The notes beneath the pieces are model-generated. The model was not told the origin of the DNA and did not search any database. It worked only from the letters and a program-made list of their open reading frames with translations. From Clostridiales bacterium (GTDB lineage Bacteria; Bacillota; Clostridia; Christensenellales; Aristaeellaceae), in contig SFOF01000028.1 in the NCBI GenBank assembly GCA_004552515.1, forward strand, positions 1 to 15,633: a DNA stretch of 15,633 nucleotides, read 5' to 3'. Numbering within the stretch: the stretch's first letter is position 1; the number at the start of each line of letters is the position of its first letter. Position numbers and translations under genes: made by a program. Shown one piece after another: positions 13,345 to 15,633 of the stretch.

Positions 13345-15489
13345 TTACGCTTCGATTGCCTCTATCAGGATCAGCTCGCTGGACAGCGCCGAGGGCACGA
13401 ACGCCTTCACGCCCCGCATCAGCGCCGCGCCGGTCAGAATTTCGCTCGCGCCCTCGTTGTCATAGGTCACGTGGTAGGTTTTGCCGCGGTTCAGGCCGCG
13501 CACGCGAAGCGCGATTTCGCCGCCCGTCCAGCCGGTGAGCGTAAACACGCCGATCGCCGCACGCTTCTGATCGGGCGAAACCAGCTCCAGCGCCGTATAG
13601 CCCGCCGCGCGCGCCGCTTTGCAATCCGGCGTGGGATGATAGACGCGCGCCTCGTTCAGGAACGGACGGATGAACGCCTTGTACAGACTGACGCTGCGCG
13701 AGACGAAATCGAACACGTCCGGATTCATCTCCGCCGTCGCCGGGCCGAACACGTTGAGCGTCATATGGCTGAGCATCGCGCCGCGCAGATGCTGATCGAG
13801 CGAGGCGTACTTATGGCAGCCCATGCCGGCCACCAGCCGATCGACGCGGTCGGGCGGCAGCGCCATGGTCATGCCGTTCGTGATCTCGATCGAGCGCGGG
13901 GCGATCTGCTTGTCGGACACCCATGTATGATTGAACGCACGCATCATGCCCCAGTCGGTGCGACCGCCGCCCCCGGCACAGTTTTCAAAGATCACGTTCG
14001 GGAAGCGCGTCTTCAAGCGGCGGTACAGTTCGTAAAAGCCCTCGATCTGGCGCATGGAGCGGCACTCGCGCCGCCCACCGCGCTGCCCGACATGGAAATA
14101 CTCCTGAGAAAGGACGTTATAATCCACGCGGTAGAGATCGAGATGATACGTCTCAATGACGCGCGCGGCCTCTTCCTCCGCCCAGTCGATCACAGCGGGA
14201 TTGGAGAAATCCAGATATCCCTCGGACGCCCTGCCGTCCATATGGCGCGCGAACCACTCGGGATGCTCCGAAAAGGCGCGGCTGCCCCGCCCCATGCGCT
14301 CAATCTCCACCCAAAGGCCGAACTTCATGCCCAGCTTTCGGCAATAGCGCTCGATTTCATCAAGGCCGTTCGGATAGCGCGCGGGATCAGGGATCCAGTC
14401 GCCGGCATCGCAAAACCAGTCGCACTCTTTGTGCGGCGGGCAATACCAGCCCGCGTCCACGATGAACACCTCCGCGCCGGCGCGCGCCATCTGCTCCATG
14501 AACTGCTTCGTCGTCTCGACGCTCATATCGTGCTCCGCGCCCATGCCCGCGCCCACCAGACAGGCGTTCTCCGTGCCGGACAGCGTGAACACACTCGTGC
14601 GCGCATGGTCGAACATCGCGTTAACCGCGTCATCGTGATCGCCGTGGACGCAGGCGATGTGTACCGCCGGCGTGGTCATCGTTTCGCCTGCCGAGAGCAC
14701 GATCAGCGGACGGGGCGAATCGATCTCCGCCGCCCAGCCGAGCGCCGCGGAGTCGTTCTCGCGGTGCGCCTGATAATCGAAGGCGAAGCGATAGCCGCCG
14801 CTGTAGGCCAGCTGCGCGATGAACGTTATGCCCTTCACCGTGTTTTCGAGGATGAACATCGGATGCCGGAAGCGATCGCGCCTGTAGCGACCGGCGATTT
14901 CGTGAATGTCCGGTTCGAGCGCGTGCCAGGAGAAATCGCCCTCCCGGCCCCAGCCGTCCGCGTCGAAATAGCCCAGCTTATAATAGGTATCGACGCCTTT
15001 GCCCGTCATGCCCCGCGCGGCGATTTCGCCCTCCATGATCTCCAGACCGCCGCCCATGACGGCCAGACGGCTGACCGCCGCGGCGCGCTCGCCCGCGTTT
15101 TCAATCTCCAGCCAGCGCGCAAGGGCCGCCGTGCCGTCCAGAAGCGTATGGACGCGGATGCGGATCGCCTTGTCCTGGCAATAGAGCGAAATGACCGCGT
15201 GCGTCCCCTTTTCTTCCTCATGCTGCTCAAAGCCCTCGAGCGTCAGGCCGCGGTCGCAGCACTCGCCGTCCACATCCAGCGAAAACGCCTGCGGCTCGGC
15301 AAAGCGGCCCGTATCCAGCCGCGTTGGGAAATTCGTGAGCACATTGAGCGGATAGCCCGCCGCGTTCCAGCCCCTCGCCGAAAGCGTTCCGTCCGCGAAG
15401 GATTCCTCATAGACCGTCAGATGCGTGCGATAGCAGAATACGGTTTCCTCGCCCGGCTGATAATAAACGCCGTGATAGCCCTGCTCCAT
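13345..15489 (-). CDS. GH36-family alpha-galactosidase-like glycoside hydrolase
   Basis: This 714-aa protein has the length and layout of GH36: an N-terminal beta-sandwich, a central TIM barrel and a C-terminal beta domain. Such enzymes remove alpha-galactose from raffinose-type sugars or galactomannan. Barrel landmarks are FIVDAGW (343-349) with GDW (363-365), GLWVE (391-395), LYRVDYN with predicted nucleophile D456, ENCAGGGGRTDWG (502-514), and WVSD with predicted acid/base D526. Family members more often read K-x-D before the nucleophile and GLWxEPE; here they are R-V-D and GLWVEIE, so this is a divergent member and specificity may differ. No signal peptide is seen, so it is likely cytoplasmic and acts on imported oligosaccharides. 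The ATG at 15489 has AAAGGAG 10 nt upstream. Confidence 0.85.
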   Translation of the reverse strand: MEQGYHGVYYQPGEETVFCYRTHLTVYEESFADGTLSARGWNAAGYPLNVLTNFPTRLDTGRFAEPQAFSLDVDGECCDRGLTLEGFEQHEEEKGTHAVISLYCQDKAIRIRVHTLLDGTAALARWLEIENAGERAAAVSRLAVMGGGLEIMEGEIAARGMTGKGVDTYYKLGYFDADGWGREGDFSWHALEPDIHEIAGRYRRDRFRHPMFILENTVKGITFIAQLAYSGGYRFAFDYQAHRENDSAALGWAAEIDSPRPLIVLSAGETMTTPAVHIACVHGDHDDAVNAMFDHARTSVFTLSGTENACLVGAGMGAEHDMSVETTKQFMEQMARAGAEVFIVDAGWYCPPHKECDWFCDAGDWIPDPARYPNGLDEIERYCRKLGMKFGLWVEIERMGRGSRAFSEHPEWFARHMDGRASEGYLDFSNPAVIDWAEEEAARVIETYHLDLYRVDYNVLSQEYFHVGQRGGRRECRSMRQIEGFYELYRRLKTRFPNVIFENCAGGGGRTDWGMMRAFNHTWVSDKQIAPRSIEITNGMTMALPPDRVDRLVAGMGCHKYASLDQHLRGAMLSHMTLNVFGPATAEMNPDVFDFVSRSVSLYKAFIRPFLNEARVYHPTPDCKAARAAGYTALELVSPDQKRAAIGVFTLTGWTGGEIALRVRGLNRGKTYHVTYDNEGASEILTGAALMRGVKAFVPSALSSELILIEAIEA

Positions 15490-15525
15490 AGCTGCGCGTC
15501 TCCTTTATGTTAAAATTACAGCTTT

Positions 15526-15553
15526 ATTATAACAGCCATTTTCCGCTTGTCAA
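15526..15553 (-). promoter_or_regulatory. Consensus promoter of the GH36 gene
   Basis: Minus strand: TTGACA (15553-15548), 16-nt spacer, TATAAT (15531-15526). Both boxes are perfect. The -35 sits in AAACGGCTTGACAA, a string shared with the glycosyltransferase promoter. Confidence 0.8.
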
Positions 15554-15610
15554 GCCGTTTTTTCTCCCGCGCTTCTTTGCGGCTCTTTATACTCCTCACT
15601 TTGTTTTTAC

Positions 15611-15616
15611 TTGACA
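15611..15616 (+). promoter_or_regulatory. Possible -35 box of a divergent plus-strand gene outside the window
   Basis: A perfect TTGACA lies 17 bp from the right edge; its -10 would fall just outside. Between this and the GH36 promoter nothing else is seen. Confidence 0.3.
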
Positions 15617-15633
15617 TTCATCCGAAATCGGAC

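Noticed and set aside
13249..15513. Long plus-strand open frame opposite the GH36 gene
   Set aside because: It is Arg/Ala/His-rich, matches no family and lies across the terminator and promoter of the real gene.

Overview
The window is GC-rich bacterial DNA. It most resembles a member of class Clostridia (Bacillota), perhaps a gut or anaerobic-digester lineage. The clues are a Clostridia-type tandem-OB single-stranded DNA-binding fragment, strong AGGAGG-type ribosome binding sites, consensus TTGACA/TATAAT promoters, an oxygen-sensitive glycyl radical enzyme with its activase, and an MGDG-synthase-like glycosyltransferase. Ten protein-coding loci are visible. There is no rRNA, tRNA, IS element or CRISPR array. 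High GC makes several long antisense open frames that are not genes.

Left part (1-2300, minus strand): a PfkB-family sugar kinase is read from a perfect consensus promoter through a long leader that can fold like a switching RNA. A 447-bp spacer holding about three 119-bp tandem repeats follows. The next ORF starts as 6-phosphogluconate dehydrogenase but after about 45 codons becomes the second half of an SSB protein. It runs off the left edge and is either a real deletion fusion or an assembly join.

Middle (2300-8130): a plus-strand MATE transporter has a leader containing an intrinsic terminator just before its RBS, which suggests attenuation. It converges, across a bidirectional terminator, on a minus-strand GT28/MGDG-synthase-like glycosyltransferase. 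Upstream of that on the minus strand are a CDP-alcohol phosphatidyltransferase broken by one frameshift and a 758-aa secreted protein built of Cys-rich PATCT...CxxCG...ALGHDW repeats. The two lipid-related genes suggest membrane or envelope lipid synthesis.

Right part (8130-15633): a plus-strand glycyl radical enzyme (736 aa) sits 8 bp from its radical-SAM activase, behind a promoter with two matching palindromes upstream. Its active-site loop reads GCQW rather than the GCxE of dehydratases and lyases or the CC of true pyruvate formate-lyase, so its substrate is open. A structured 343-bp spacer with its own probable promoter leads to an L-arabinose/L-fucose isomerase-like protein. Convergent with this is a GH36 alpha-galactosidase-like enzyme on the minus strand. 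Sugar release, sugar isomerisation, a PfkB kinase and a radical enzyme together suggest carbohydrate fermentation, but no complete named pathway is visible.
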